From positions 248,001 to 312,000 of the forward strand of contig WBMV01001020.1 of NCBI GenBank assembly GCA_013396655.1: a stretch of 64,000 nt of DNA, written 5' to 3'. The stretch's first letter is position 1. Each line of letters begins with the position of its first letter. The notes under the pieces were generated by a model. The model did no database searches. It was not told where the DNA came from and saw only the letters and a program-made list of their open reading frames with translations. The stretch comes from Campylorhamphus procurvoides. Its lineage: Eukaryota > Chordata > Aves > Passeriformes > Dendrocolaptidae. A program made the translations under genes and the position numbers. This document shows, one piece after another, positions 25,101-36,900 of the stretch.

Positions 25101-28100
25101 CAGATGTCTTGTCAAACACTGAACACACATAATGGCCATTCCAGGAAGTTAAAAACAAATAGTTCTGCTTTCCTGGGAACCTGTGAACTACTGAATATTA
25201 GAGAACCCCGACAAATTCCACAGACTTGGATTAAAACTTTTCCTGTGATAGAAGCATTCATTATCATACTCTTTCTTCCTTCTCTACAGTGCAAAGAGGG
25301 GTAACAAAAATACCTTGCTTAATTCCTGCAAGGAATAAAGCTGAGAAATTGAAGTAATTTCACATATTTAGACAAAAGTAGGGAAAGGCTATTTTAAAAA
25401 AGCAAAACAAAACAAAGTCCCACACACAAAAAAAACCCCAAACCAAATCCTACCCACCTCTTTGCTGGATATTGCTGAAAAGATATTATTTCTGTGTTCC
25501 ATGACCATGAAAAAGTACATGACTGAACCAGCAAAACTACCTTAAAATCACCCAAAATTGACAGAAGGCATAAATGCATCCCACTTTCACAGGAGAGCTA
25601 TTTCCCAAGGACAAAACCAACCAAAACCTACAAATTTTGGTTTTGTTAGCACAGTTTTCAATGGGATTTTGCAATACTGGTTCTTTTAGCCACTTTTAGC
25701 AGATACAGCTCACAGAATCATAGAATATTCTGAGATGGAAGGGACTCATGAGGATTATCAAAGTACAACTCCTGGTGTTGCACAGGACCACCCCAAGAAT
25801 CCCACCACGTGCCTGAGAGTGCTGTCCAAATACTTCTTGAAGTCTGGCAGTCTTGGGGCTGTGACAACTGCGCTAGTCTCTCCTGGAAACTGAGTAAAGG
25901 CTAGTTTTTTTGAGTTAAAAACTGTGACTAAAACACTGAGCTAAACTCACTGCTTAATTAACTCACTGTTTAATTCACTGCCTAAGAGCAACTGAGGGAA
26001 TTCTTACCTGAGCAGCACCATCACCTCTAAAAAGCCCTTACAGATTTCCTCTAATACTGCCTGTGAAGACTGGCATTTCTAAGGGACACTTTTGCTCCAA
26101 GAATGCTTTTCATATCAGACTGTTAAGGGCACACATAAGCTTTATAATCTATCTCACACACTGGTGGTGACAACAGACACCCCTTTGAAAGATGTACAAG
26201 ACATGTACTTGAAAACAAAACACAACAAAATTATAAAAAGCTAAACCAGGAGTAAAACTAGGTTTATAAGAGGTGTAGCTTGCAGAAGTGGCTAACTCCC
26301 TGCCCTAAGCCAGACTGGCAGCTGCCAGAGTGGCATGGATGACACTTTTCCTTCCATCAGAGCAGGATGAAAAAAATCCTGAGGGCAGCACCTCTACATT
26401 CTTTATTATCTTTCTCAGGACTGAGAAGGACTCAGCTCTTGTACCTCACCTGAAAACACTTCCACTATTAGACTCTGGATACCCTGTGGCAGAGCAGGGA
26501 TCAGGTTGCATCTTTCCCCTCAACCTTGAGGCATCCCAATGAATAAGTGTTCATTACACACCAAAACTAACACATTTCAGACTGCTTTCCTCCTCCTTAG
26601 AGCATTTTTAAAACAAACTGGCAAACTTAGTGTTTCATGACAAACAGCAGTTGCACAAACACCTTCCAAGTCTTACCCTGCCAGGATCCTTAAACAGGTT
26701 CCCCTTGCAGTACCCAGGAACAAAAATCTGGGGCTACCTGGACTGTGTCATCCCTCCTTATTTAACCTTCAAACAAGCATTGTGGTTTGATTAAGGGGAA
26801 TTCCCTGTGGACCTCACCACACCAAACTAAAATCCCTTTACAGGCTGAGAACAGCCTGCCAAAAATCTCTACAGGGTATGTTTTATCAAGGGCTGCACTA
26901 AGTCCAACTCATAGTTCCAGGCTTCCAAGTTCATTAGCATGCAAAACACCAACGTCAGGAAGAACCCTTGAAGAAAGGGATTTTTTCCCTACATATAAGC
27001 TCCATCTGTACAGCTGGGTATAGCCACAAGACAAGCTTGGCAAAGGAAACAACTCAGGAGAAAGATTTTCCTGAGAAAAAGGTGTCCTAAAGATGCTCTA
27101 AAGAAAAAATAAAGGCAGGACAAACAAATTCCCCCAACAAGATTTGGCAGTTCAGAGCCTTTGTACTGCTCTTCTCCATCCCCTTCTAAAAACACACTGC
27201 TGAACATAACAAAACAGTCAAAATTTCCAACCAGCAGAGTTGACACTACAGGAATCAAGGTCACTGAGGAACACTGACCACCTCTGTAGAACTGCTGTTT
27301 GACACTTTATTGTGTCCAGTGCAGCAGGGGAAATTCCACACAACTTAACTCAGAACAACATTATTAAAGTCCAGTTATAAGTAACTATACCAAAGGGATC
27401 ACCACACTTCAGCTTAACTGGCCTTGGAGATCTCAAGACCAGGAGGAGACCACAAATAGATTGAGTTTGGACAGTGCATAAAACTATTCACCAGGTCAGT
27501 ATGAGTCTGGTCACCTCAAGAATCATAAGAATCATCTAAAATGGGTACAAACATTTTTGGAAGCAGCAGTGCATCAATAATGCAAACTCAACAGAAAAAA
27601 AGATGGTAAAAAGACTATCACCCACTTGGGTAAGACATGAAAGACCTATGGATCACTTGTCCAGCCACTTACTTGTTTGAGGTGATCACCCAAATCTACT
27701 GCTTCAGTTCCCACTGGCTCACACTTCATGGGAAGTGCTGGCTGGCAGAAGCTCTCTGTGTCATAGATGGGTTCCAAAGGGGGCATCTCAGCTGCAGGTG
27801 CTGCTGCAAAGATGACAATTTGCCTGTTATCCTTTGTTGGACTGATGCAGAGTTGCGTGTTAAGCAGAAAGAGGAAACATCCAAAAATGGAAGTCTGAAA
27901 ACACTGGTGCTGCTTTCCTCATTTCTTTTATCATTCACAGCCACCACATTCATGAGGATTCACTGTATTAATAAGTTTAAAAAAAAAACCCAAACTAATT
28001 GCTTGCTTTTGTAAGCATGCCAAGGGCGAAAATCCATTGCTAGAGTGATGCTAAAATTAATTTTCCCCAGAAAAACCATGAATTTGTTGGGAACCCTATG

Positions 28101-30709
28101 AGATTTTTCTACCCTCTGCTGTAGGTTTTATGAGAACACTGAGGGCATCTGCAGTCTTGTCTCTTTTGTGGGACATTTAAGCTGTGCCTTTCAGGCTAGC
28201 ATTACATGTTCAGTCTCAAAAAGTATATTAGAAAGTATATCAGATCATTCTAGTTTTGTTACCTACTGTATGGAATGACCAGAAATTCCAGTCCTACACA
28301 CACACATTCAGAAAGTTCATACTCTGAATGGGCTAAACATCCCTTCTTTAACCTCTCATCAAAAAACACTGGCAATATGTCAAAAACTTCCAGTTAAACT
28401 GTCTGCTGCCAAGACAACTGCCTTGTCACAGCTGCTTCTGGAGCACACAACAGCCCCTCCATGTAAAGGGGGGGAATTGGGACTACTACAGCAACTGGAA
28501 ATGCAGCAAAAGCCACTTGAAATGCAGTTGCTTGCCCACAGAGCTTGTAAGAGCCACTACATGCTTTCAGTTGAACATACCACCTCACCTTGCAGCATCT
28601 CTTTGTCCTGCACCTCGCCCTGAGGCACCTCTTCTTTCTGAGCCTCCCTTTGCAACACCTCTTCTTGCTGTGCCTCACCTCGAGGCACCTCTTCCTGCTC
28701 TACCACATTTGCCAGGTACTTTCTCAGGACCAGCAAGGAACCTGTCTTTGCCTGCTCAACCACAGCAATGGAATCAGACACGCTCCTGATGGCTTCAAGC
28801 ACGGATGAAAATCCATATTGCCTGTATGGGAACACCCGGCCAAAGCGCCTGAGGAAGGCCTTCTCCAAGTCCTTGAGCAGAAGAGGTGAGGAACCCAGCA
28901 GGTCCTGTAGCTCAGCCTTCACTGTCACTGGCAAGGCAGGAGTCCTGGCACTCCAAGGGGAATGCTGTGGATGCTTAATGTTCTTAGAGGGAGAAGCAGC
29001 ATTTGCCTTCATAGCAGTTTTCTTCCATGACTTAGTACGTGTCCTGTCCTTCTGGCAGGCAACCAGCTTAGCAATGCCTTTGGTGGTGTCATCTGCAATG
29101 GCTACAACAAAAATAAACAGAAAAGCAAAACAATCAACCACTAAAAGCTCTGTGCTGTCAAAGCTCCTCTTGGTTCCTTTCTCTCCTCTTCCACCCCACC
29201 CTTTTCAGAAGCAGGTGTCTTCTTCAAAAGCAATCACAGTAAAGTCTGGCTGATTTCCAGCAGCCCCTCCCTGTGAAAACGGGATTAAACCATTTTTAGA
29301 AGCCAACAACCAGCCTGCACCTTCATCTCTATAAATTCAGGCCAGGTGTAGGAAGGCAGGTCAAATTCTTGGATGCAGGATCACAAATGAAACCAAGCTG
29401 CTGAGAGTTTTGCTGGGAAAGCAGAATCATAGTGAACTCTCACTACAGAGACCCCAAACAAGGTCTCTCTGGAGAGCAGCCTAGGTCTTTTCCACACTCC
29501 TAAACAACTTTTTCTCCTCTTAATGTAGTACTCAAAACGTGCCCAACCATCTCACCCTTCCCAATCAACTCTTTGCACCTACTGTTTGTTTTTATGACTC
29601 TTCCCCAAAGAAAAAGAAAATGGCTCTGACACAGACTAAATTTCCCATGGGGTCAGGTAGGGAAACATTTTTAGCTTCTCTCAAGAGGCCCCATTCCTGG
29701 CTTTGGCTTCTGCTGTAGTCTGCATTTACAGGAAAAGTGGTGCTTACCAGCTCTAGTGTACCCATAGGAAATGTCACATCAGCTTCTAAACTAAGTACAG
29801 AATGCAAAAAATGTATAAAAATTTGTGGAAGCCTGGGTGATTTTCTCAGAGGAAAGAAAGTGTTAAAAGGCAGATTAAAAATATGGGAAGAAACAGCAAA
29901 GACAAGAGATTAACCAGAGATGTATGAGAAACAAACTAACCAACATATGACATATGGACAACACTTCACACNTGCCGTCCCTGCCTTCCGAAGCAAAATA
30001 AGAGGTTAAAGAAACCGCCCCCCGCCATCGAAGCGCCTTAGCGAGAACGCGAGGCGTCCCGGGATGGAGTAGGGTGGGAAGGATCTCCCGAGGCCGTGGG
30101 GCCCTGCAGCCCAGCACCGCCTTGTTAATGAGGCCTTGGCACCCAGCGCCACACCCAGCCTTTGTTAAACACCTGCAGGGGCGGTGGCCAGCCCATCCCA
30201 GGTCTAATCACCCTTTTTGTGAAGAAATTCTTCCTGATGGCCGACCTAAAGCTCCCCTGGCCCAGCTTAGGGCTATGTCCCCTTGTCCTATCCCTGGTTG
30301 CTGGGGGAAAACACTAACCCGCACCTGGCTACAGCCTCTTTTCAGNAGATAAAAATATGGGAAGAAACAGCAAAGACATGAGATTAACCAGAGAGGTATG
30401 AGAAACAAACTAACCAACATATGACATATGGACAACACTTCACACCAGCATGAGGCTCCAAACAACTCCTCCAACCCCATAAGGAAATAAAACCTCACCT
30501 TTGAGGATAAAGGTGCCATTACTATAAGAGGAGACTCGGACAACTTCAGGCATGTGTTTCACCATCTCCAGGGTGGACTGGAAGCCCAGGTCCTGGAGGG
30601 GCAGAGGTTTGCAGACCATGGCCATGTACTGCTCCTCCAGCTGTGCCGGCGTCAGGCCCTCCTTGGCAGCGATCAGCATGGCCCTCACCTCCTTCTTCAG
30701 CACCTCCAT
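19166..30709 (-). CDS. TDRD5: Tudor domain-containing protein 5 (ten coding exons)
   Basis: TDRD5 is a germ-granule protein of the animal piRNA pathway, needed in mammals for male germ-cell development. Coding exons, 5' to 3' on the minus strand: 30709-30499, 29101-28589, 27803-27673, 25071-24851, 24151-23945, 22922-22856, 21911-21711, 21126-20968, 20488-20380, 19476-19166. Every boundary has AG/GT and all phases agree, giving 709 residues; the human protein is about 980. Residues 1-70 form LOTUS domain 1 and about 128-205 LOTUS domain 2. About 300-517 form the extended Tudor domain, including [11 protein letters not shown]. The start follows the mammalian one and lies in an exon with an acceptor at 30738, so a 5' non-coding exon exists upstream. 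A third LOTUS domain and much of the mammalian C-terminal linker were not found. The 2.6-kb intron 27672-25072 may hold small exons I missed. Confidence 0.93.
23475..23922 (+). mobile_element. CR1 retrotransposon fragment, sense on plus
   Basis: Begins with a reverse-transcriptase segment reading [14 protein letters not shown], a typical CR1 motif, then decays through deletions and stops. It ends with the standard CR1 3' region (TTCCAGCCTCAGCTACTCTGGGATTCTG). The element lies in a TDRD5 intron, antisense to the gene, and its end is about 20 bp from the splice donor of the exon ending at 23945. It is not intact. Confidence 0.88.
25711..25865 (-). mobile_element. CR1 fragment, 3' end
   Basis: CACAGAATCATAGAATATTC followed by GATGGAAGGGACTCATGAGGA and a decayed CR1 3' region, in minus orientation and within a TDRD5 intron. 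The right boundary is approximate. Confidence 0.75.
28575..28694 (-). repeat. 30-bp coding minisatellite, four units
   Basis: Four consecutive 30-bp units on the minus strand (28694-28665, 28664-28635, 28634-28605, 28604-28575), each starting with GAAGAGGTG or AAAGAGATG. They encode ten-residue glutamate/glutamine-rich repeats at the end of TDRD5 coding exon 2. The fourth unit contains the splice donor, so half of it is coding and half intron. The first unit holds a very similar donor-like CGAG|GTGAGG. Confidence 0.85.
28589..29101 (-). CDS. TDRD5: TDRD5 coding exon 2 (LOTUS domain 2)
   Basis: A 513-nt exon, phase 1 in and 1 out, opened by TTGTTGTAG and closed by CAAG|GTGAGG. It encodes a basic linker ([11 protein letters not shown] at the start) and then the second LOTUS domain (KAELQDLLG to [10 protein letters not shown]), which binds RNA or helicase partners in this family. 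Its last 35 residues are a tandem repeat of about ten residues ([10 protein letters not shown] type) with no counterpart that I recall in mammals. Confidence 0.93.
29872..30445. repeat. 100-bp direct repeat around an inserted block, with single-N joins
   Basis: The segment 29872-29971 is repeated at 30347-30445 with only a few differences. Between them is a GC-rich block, 29973-30345, bounded on each side by a single N (29972 and 30346). This pattern suggests contigs joined with a placeholder base and a duplicated overlap. It lies inside TDRD5 intron 1. Confidence 0.8.
29973..30345 (-). mobile_element. CR1-containing block, copy 1
   Basis: The right part, from about 30121, is a CR1 3' region in minus orientation, recognisable by CCTTTGTTAAACACCTGCAG, GAAGAAATTCTTCCTGATG and TGTCCCCTTGTCCTATCCCT. 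The left part is GC-rich unique sequence shared with copy 2 at 31496-31858. The two copies differ at many sites, so they are not simply the same read placed twice. Confidence 0.75.
30499..30709 (-). CDS. TDRD5: TDRD5 coding exon 1 (LOTUS domain 1)
   Basis: Encodes 70 residues from [12 protein letters not shown] to SNGTFILKG, the first LOTUS (OST-HTH) domain of TDRD5. The start codon at 30709 lies 28 bases inside the exon; the acceptor CCCCTTAG ends at 30738, so the transcript begins in a further upstream non-coding exon. The donor is AAAG|GTGAGG. Confidence 0.94.
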
Positions 30710-31068
30710 GAGCTGGGCCTGCTTCCCTGTGCCCGTGCTAAGGGGGAAACACAACAGAGCTGCTCAAAACCGACCGGAATACGGACTTGTTCCCACTGAG
30801 GGCTCGAGGGGGGCTGCAACTTCACCACCAGCCACTGCCTAACAACCCCTTTACCTGGGATTTAGAGCACCCCTCAAGTCTAAACCCTCCACAACCCCTG
30901 TGCCCTCAAACTGCTGTGTGGACACCTTCCCCCCACACACAGACTCGAGGGCCTCGGTGCTCCTCACAGTAACCCCTGTGCCCTTCATGCTGGGGGTTGG
31001 CCCCTCAATGTCGGACCCCCAGAGTCACCCCCGGCCCCCCTAAGCCCCATTCCATTCTATTCTAGCCC

Positions 31069-31466
31069 NNNNNNNNNNNNNNNNNNNNNNNNNNNNNNNN
31101 NNNNNNNNNNNNNNNNNNNNNNNNNNNNNNNNNNNNNNNNNNNNNNNNNNNNNNNNNNNNNNNNNNNNNNNNNNNNNNNNNNNNNNNNNNNNNNNNNNNN
31201 NNNNNNNNNNNNNNNNNNNNNNNNNNNNNNNNNNNNNNNNNNNNNNNNNNNNNNNNNNNNNNNNNNNNNNNNNNNNNNNNNNNNNNNNNNNNNNNNNNNN
31301 NNNNNNNNNNNNNNNNNNNNNNNNNNNNNNNNNNNNNNNNNNNNNNNNNNNNNNNNNNNNNNNNNNNNNNNNNNNNNNNNNNNNNNNNNNNNNNNNNNNN
31401 NNNNNNNNNNNNNNNNNNNNNNNNNNNNNNNNNNNNNNNNNNNNNNNNNNNNNNNNNNNNNNNNNN
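31069..31466. other. Assembly gap (398 N)
   Basis: A run of 398 undetermined bases, flanked on the right by the second CR1-containing block. It lies between the first coding exon of TDRD5 and NPHS2, where the TDRD5 promoter and non-coding exon are expected. Confidence 0.99.
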
Positions 31467-31495
31467 TCTGGCATGGAAGGGGAGGGTGGGAAGGG

Positions 31496-31985
31496 CGGCC
31501 CCTGCCTTCCCAAAGAAAATAGGGGGTTAAAGAAACTTCCCCATCGAAGCGCCTTAGCAGGAACGCGGAATCACGGGGTGGAGTAGGGTGAGAAGGATCT
31601 CCCAAGGCTGTGGGGCCCTGCAGCCCGGCACCGCCTTGTTAACGAGGCCATGGCACCCAGCGCCACACCCGGCCTTTGTTAAACACCTGCAGGGGCGGTG
31701 GCCAGCCCATCCCAGGTCTAATCACCCTTTTTGCGAAGAAATTCTTCCTGATGACCGACCTAAACTTCCCCTGGCCCAGCTTAGGGCTGTGTCCCCTTGT
31801 CCTATCCCTGGTTGCCTGGGGGAAAAGACTAACCCCCAACTGGCTACAGCCTCTTTTCGGGTGTTGCAGAGAGCCAGAGGGTCCCCCCTGAGCCTCCTTT
31901 TCCCCAGGCTGAGCCCCCTCAGCTCCCTCTGGTGCTCCAGACCCTTCCCCGGCTCCATCGCCCTTCTCGGGACTCATTTTAGTGC
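31496..31985 (-). mobile_element. CR1-containing block, copy 2
   Basis: Related to 29973-30345 along 31496-31858, then continues with further CR1 sequence (GAGAGCCAGAGGGTC, CTGAGCCTCCTTTTCCCCAG, TGCTCCAGACCCTT) to about 31985. Minus orientation, 5'-truncated. The left GC-rich half is not standard CR1 and is shared only with copy 1. Confidence 0.75.
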
Positions 31986-33928
31986 CTCAATGGCTTCCTC
32001 TTACTGAGATCAGTCGTGTATTTCACAAGAGGAGTTTTGTATTGGAAGGCGTGTTATGTTTTGTAGTCCCATCTGAGAGGAAAACCCACAGCAGAGACGC
32101 AAGTGAATTGTGAAAGAGCCACACAGAACAGGACGAGTTCCTTTAAGGTGATAATATGTAAACCCAAACACTGTTTTGAAGAGGAATCTTGTATTTTTTA
32201 GTCCACTCTGAGTGGAAAATCCACAGTGGAGATGCTGAGTGACTTTCCCAAGGCCACAGAGCGTGGTAAACTGGGGTGCAATGTCTGTTTCCTAAGGGCC
32301 CACATTTTACAAAATACTCTCAGCAGCACAGCTGATTTCCACTCAGGAATATGTTTCAGAATAAAACAGGAGCTGAGGGTGCAGATTTTGGGATAGCAAG
32401 GGTTGCAAACCCATCAGAGTGTACTCTCAAAGCATGTTCCCTGTTCCAAGGGTTCAGCCAAAAACATCCCTCAGGGGTGATGGAGTCAGCACTCACTGGT
32501 TGAACAGAACATCAGACAAAACCAGCAAGCTCCAGGTTTGGAGGTGCTCAATGTGCCATGGTGCTTTTGACAAGATACCACCAGGAATCCAAAACTGGCT
32601 GCTGTTTGCTGCTGCTTAAAACACCACCTGCCCTTTCAGCAACTGGAGACCATCACCCCCAGTCCAAGTTGGCCTAGTGATAAACAAGGGGGAAACATTT
32701 CTGGAGCACTTCCAAGGTAAATGCACTGTATAAACTTATTAATTACACCCCATTTACACCCAACTTTTCTCTGCCTTTATCCCTCTCCATCCATCACTTC
32801 CCTGGTGACCTGCTGACAAGGCACCCAGCACATCAGAACAGAGCAAGCAGGCAGCTGGTGCTCCTGCCCTCCCTGCCTGCAATATCCTGACTCCTTGTGG
32901 GCCACAAATCTCCAATAAAACAGGAATCTGTGAAAAAACAAGAGCAGCACATCCCCAGCTCCCTCCAGCCACTCCTCCACATCAGAGATGGGAATCCCCA
33001 AGCTCAGCACTGCCCTGCTTTATGTCCCAGCTGTGTCCTGCTGTAGTACCATTTCTAGCCAGGTGCAGGTTTCTTTAATATAGTCAGTGACTTTAAAACA
33101 CTTTAGAAGTGTTTCTTCCAGAGGTTTTTGCAGGTGTCACTACAGGCTGAGAGGCATGAAAAGAGAAAGCTCGTATGTTTGCTCTGCCATGCTCCTTCTG
33201 TGGAAAACTAGGAAGGTATTTAGGCACAAACTCTTTTGGCAATTTAGATTCAACAGCCCTGTCCCTGCGATGGCCACCGTGCTTTGTATGCATTCAGTAA
33301 GTTCATTGCTGAACTTGGACCCTTAATTTCCCTCGCCGCTAAAATGTGAGGGGATCCTAGAGAGAAGGAATTTGCTGCCCTGTCCCTCCCCTGTGCCAGC
33401 CAAAGGAGAGCAGAGCAGTATGAGATGCTGCTCACCCACCTGTTCTCTACAACACCTGCTCTAAACACTTCCGAGGAAGCCACTGGTCTCACCAGCAAAG
33501 GTTTTTCACCCTGTTGTCTATTCTGGGCCACTGTCATCACATGCCAGACAGTTACTTTTAGGTTGCTTCTCAACAGTTTTGCAGAAACCATCTACTAAAA
33601 CCCATTTGACTGCTTCTGATTGTATTTTATTTCCAAAAGCAGGAAGACACAAGCAGGATGTCCTCCTGGGGTGCACCCTGTCCAGGTGTAGCCTTCCTTC
33701 CCATCTCCATGGTGGCGTGTGACGAGAGCAGAGCAGCTGGAAACAGCTTGCTCCCTTCACTGCCCATTCTGCCTGACAAGCCCGTGATGAACTTAAAACG
33801 AGCCCCCTTGATGTGACACCTCCCCTTCTCTCCTCCCCTCCCTGCTTTTCCTTGCCTGCAGCAATAAATTCAAGCATGTACTCATCCTGCTCCCACAGGC
33901 AGCTGTGTGCTCCTCAGCACGGATGAGG
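31986..33928. other. TDRD5-NPHS2 head-to-head intergenic region
   Basis: Divergent genes flank this DNA. It should contain the 5' non-coding exon of TDRD5 and the NPHS2 promoter and 5' UTR. I could not place a transcription start, TATA box or non-coding exon with confidence. Short related blocks near 32040-32090 and 32185-32235 (both with TTTTGTAGTCC- or TTTTAGTCC-like words followed by GAAAACCCACAG or GAAAATCCACAG) look like an old local duplication. Confidence 0.45.
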
Positions 33929-36900
33929 ATGGACAAGAGGGCTCGGAGCTCCTCCAGGGAGTCTCACAGAAGACGGAGAGAGTCCCCAGTTACGCAGAGC
34001 AAACGAGAGAAGAGGGAGAGCAGCAGAGAAGCCGGCAAAGGAAGGGGAGGTGTAAAGCACGAGAAAGCAAAGGAGACCCAGAGCACTGCGGGGACTGATG
34101 GCAGAGTGCACACCTCCACGGTGGTGGATGTGGATGAGGTGGTGTCTGAGGAAGAAATGGAGGCAATGGCATTGCTGGACAGCGAGCAGCAAGAGGAAGG
34201 TATGGCTTGTAGAAGGGAAGGGCTTGGAAAACTGGGCTCTTTGCTGCTCTGTGGGACACAGTATGACTGCTTTCTGCAGAGTCATCACACCCACCTTGCA
34301 CAGGTCTGGTTATCAGGACAGGATATGGGAAACTCCAGCCAGCCTCCCAGCTCTGTTCTCTTCCTTGTCTCATTTGTCCTTCTTTAGGTGGATGGCATTA
34401 GCTTTAAAGCCAGTTCTTAGCCCAAAAGACCTCACTGCAGGGAAGAACTGCCCTTGAGGTGCACACTCACAGCTCTTCTTCTGGATAATAGCAGCTTCTT
34501 TCCCATGTTTCTTAAGCATATTCCCAACTTGCTATGATAGAAGGGAGCATCTGAGTCTTTTGGCAAGATGTCTGGTCCTTATCTGTGCAGGCATTTGTCA
34601 GGCTATTGGTATTTTAGGAGCAGTCCTCTCCTAATCCTCTTGTGTTGGATTTCTCTCTAGGAGTGAAGTCTCCAGGTTTGGGCATCTGTGAGTGGCTTCT
34701 GACCATCTTGTCTTTCCTGTTCATCATGATGACCTTCCCCATTTCTATCTGGTTCTGCATGAAGGTGAGCACAGCCATGGGGCCTCTCTCAGTATCTGAT
34801 GTCTGATGTGGATGTCACACACTGATTCACCATGTGTTGGACATGAGCATAAAACTCTTCTGGTCTAAGACCCTATTTACACCTGTTCAATGCATCATTA
34901 ATTTTGATTTATCCTGTGTCACATGTTATAACAGCATGGGGCTGCACTGCCTATGAAATACTCCTGCAGCAATATCAGCAGACAGGGGTTTAGGTTTCTC
35001 TTTTTTAAAGCAAATTGTAAGCCTATTAACTTTCAAATATAATCCTCTGCCCACTTAGCCCAGAGGAGGGCTGCATTGCAACAGCTGGGTAAATAGGTTT
35101 TGAGTTAAAAATTTAAAGAGGGATTGATCTCTCAGTTAATAGCAGATTTTTCCTCTTCCTCTCATTTTTGTCAGATTTATAGCATGGTTACAAGTAGGCA
35201 TATTTTGATTTCCACTTATCAGGAAATTTCATATGCATCTTGTTATCAACAACAATTTCAGTATTATAGCTCAGCTCTCACACCCATGGGCACATACACA
35301 CATGGTTCCTTTGCAGGCAAACAGCCAACGTGGAAAATTTTGGACTTCCTTTAATTTAAGGAAGCAAAATGCTGGCCTCATGCTGGAAAACCCTGGGTGG
35401 GTCTAACATGGGCTACTCTCATCAAGTCTCAGATTGTCACAGGGATGGTCACACACAAGGCCAGCCAGCAGTGCTGGGCAGAGAGTAAAGTGACAGTGAC
35501 AGATGATGCCACCAGTTCATACCCTTGGCAGGGCTTTTCCAGAACAGACTTTCTCCCATATGAGGCTCCTTTTCCCTGTCCTACTTCTAGCCTGCCTTTT
35601 GTTTCCCTCTGCAGGTAGTGCGGGAGTATGAGAGAGCCATCGTGTTCAGACTTGGGCATCTCCTTCCTGGCAGAGCCAAAGGACCTGGTAAAGTGTTTGC
35701 AGCTCCCTCTAGTCATGATGTTCCTCTTCATGCTTTCCCAAAGCTCACATGCTGGTGCCCTCCAAGCAGACAGGAGCTGGGATGTTTTTGTTCCCTTCCT
35801 CTTAAGAGTCAGTAGTTTCTAATAGCTTTTCCACCACAGAATCAGCCTCAGAGTTTGAGGCTATGTATTGCTGTTCCTTTGTACTTCTGCATGCCAAACC
35901 CTTTCCTGTTCTCCAGACCAGAAGTGATTTCTGTGGTTCTGATGATCATCAGAACCTTTCTCTTACTCCCACAGGCCTTTTCTTTTTCCTTCCCTGTCTG
36001 GACACATATCACAAGATAGATCTTCGCCTCAAAACCCTAGAGATCCCTTTCCATCAGGTATGGCTGATACCCCCTCTCTATATTGATTTTTGGATATCTT
36101 TAACATTAGATCTTATGCTTCCAACCTTTCCTTTGCAAAGATAAAGTCTGAGAAAACCATCTCAAATTAACCTCTGAGATCCAGAGCTTATATGGGTTGC
36201 CCAAGATAAGTCAGTACAGAGGTGGAAGCTGCAATGACTTAACCATCCAGCCAGTCTTCATCATTCTCTCAGTTGTGTGCTTTTCTCTGCTGCCTTAGAA
36301 TTGCCAAAGCCAGCTCCATCTTCCCTAATGCCTCTGCTTAGGTGGTGACCAAAGACATGGTTACTTTGGAGATAGATGCTGTCTGCTACTACCGGTTGGA
36401 GAATGCCTCTCTCCTCCTCACCACCCTGACCAGCATCTCCAGTGCCATCCAGCTGCTGGTGCAGACCACCACAAAGCGCCTCCTGGCACATCAAGCCTTC
36501 TCTGAGCTTCTGCTGGAGAGGAAGAACATCAGCCAGGAGATAAAGGTGCTTCCATGGGGAGGGGGACAGAAGAGCAATGGGTGAATTGAGGCTCCACAAA
36601 GAACCTCAGGTGGTCAGTCCCTCAGAATCAGACACTGGTTTGAAGAAGGATTCCAAACCTGGATTCAGTATGGACTTTGGTTAAATCATCCTAAATCCCT
36701 GGGGTAAACACAAATTGGAAGTGAAGGTGGGAATTTTATTTCTGAGGGGCCTTGCACAGTAGCACACAAAACGTGATAAATCTTCCTCACAGCCCTGTAA
36801 TTAATATCCCTGCCCTAAGTCCCTGTGAGGGGCCTAGGCCAGGGCTGCTGTTCTCCCCATGCTCTACAAATATTGCTCTTCACAGGTGGCTTTGGATGCG

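Noticed and set aside
26989..27264. 91-codon minus-strand frame as a possible third LOTUS domain of TDRD5
   Set aside because: Only a vague resemblance over a few residues, cysteine- and phenylalanine-rich otherwise, with no fitting splice sites.
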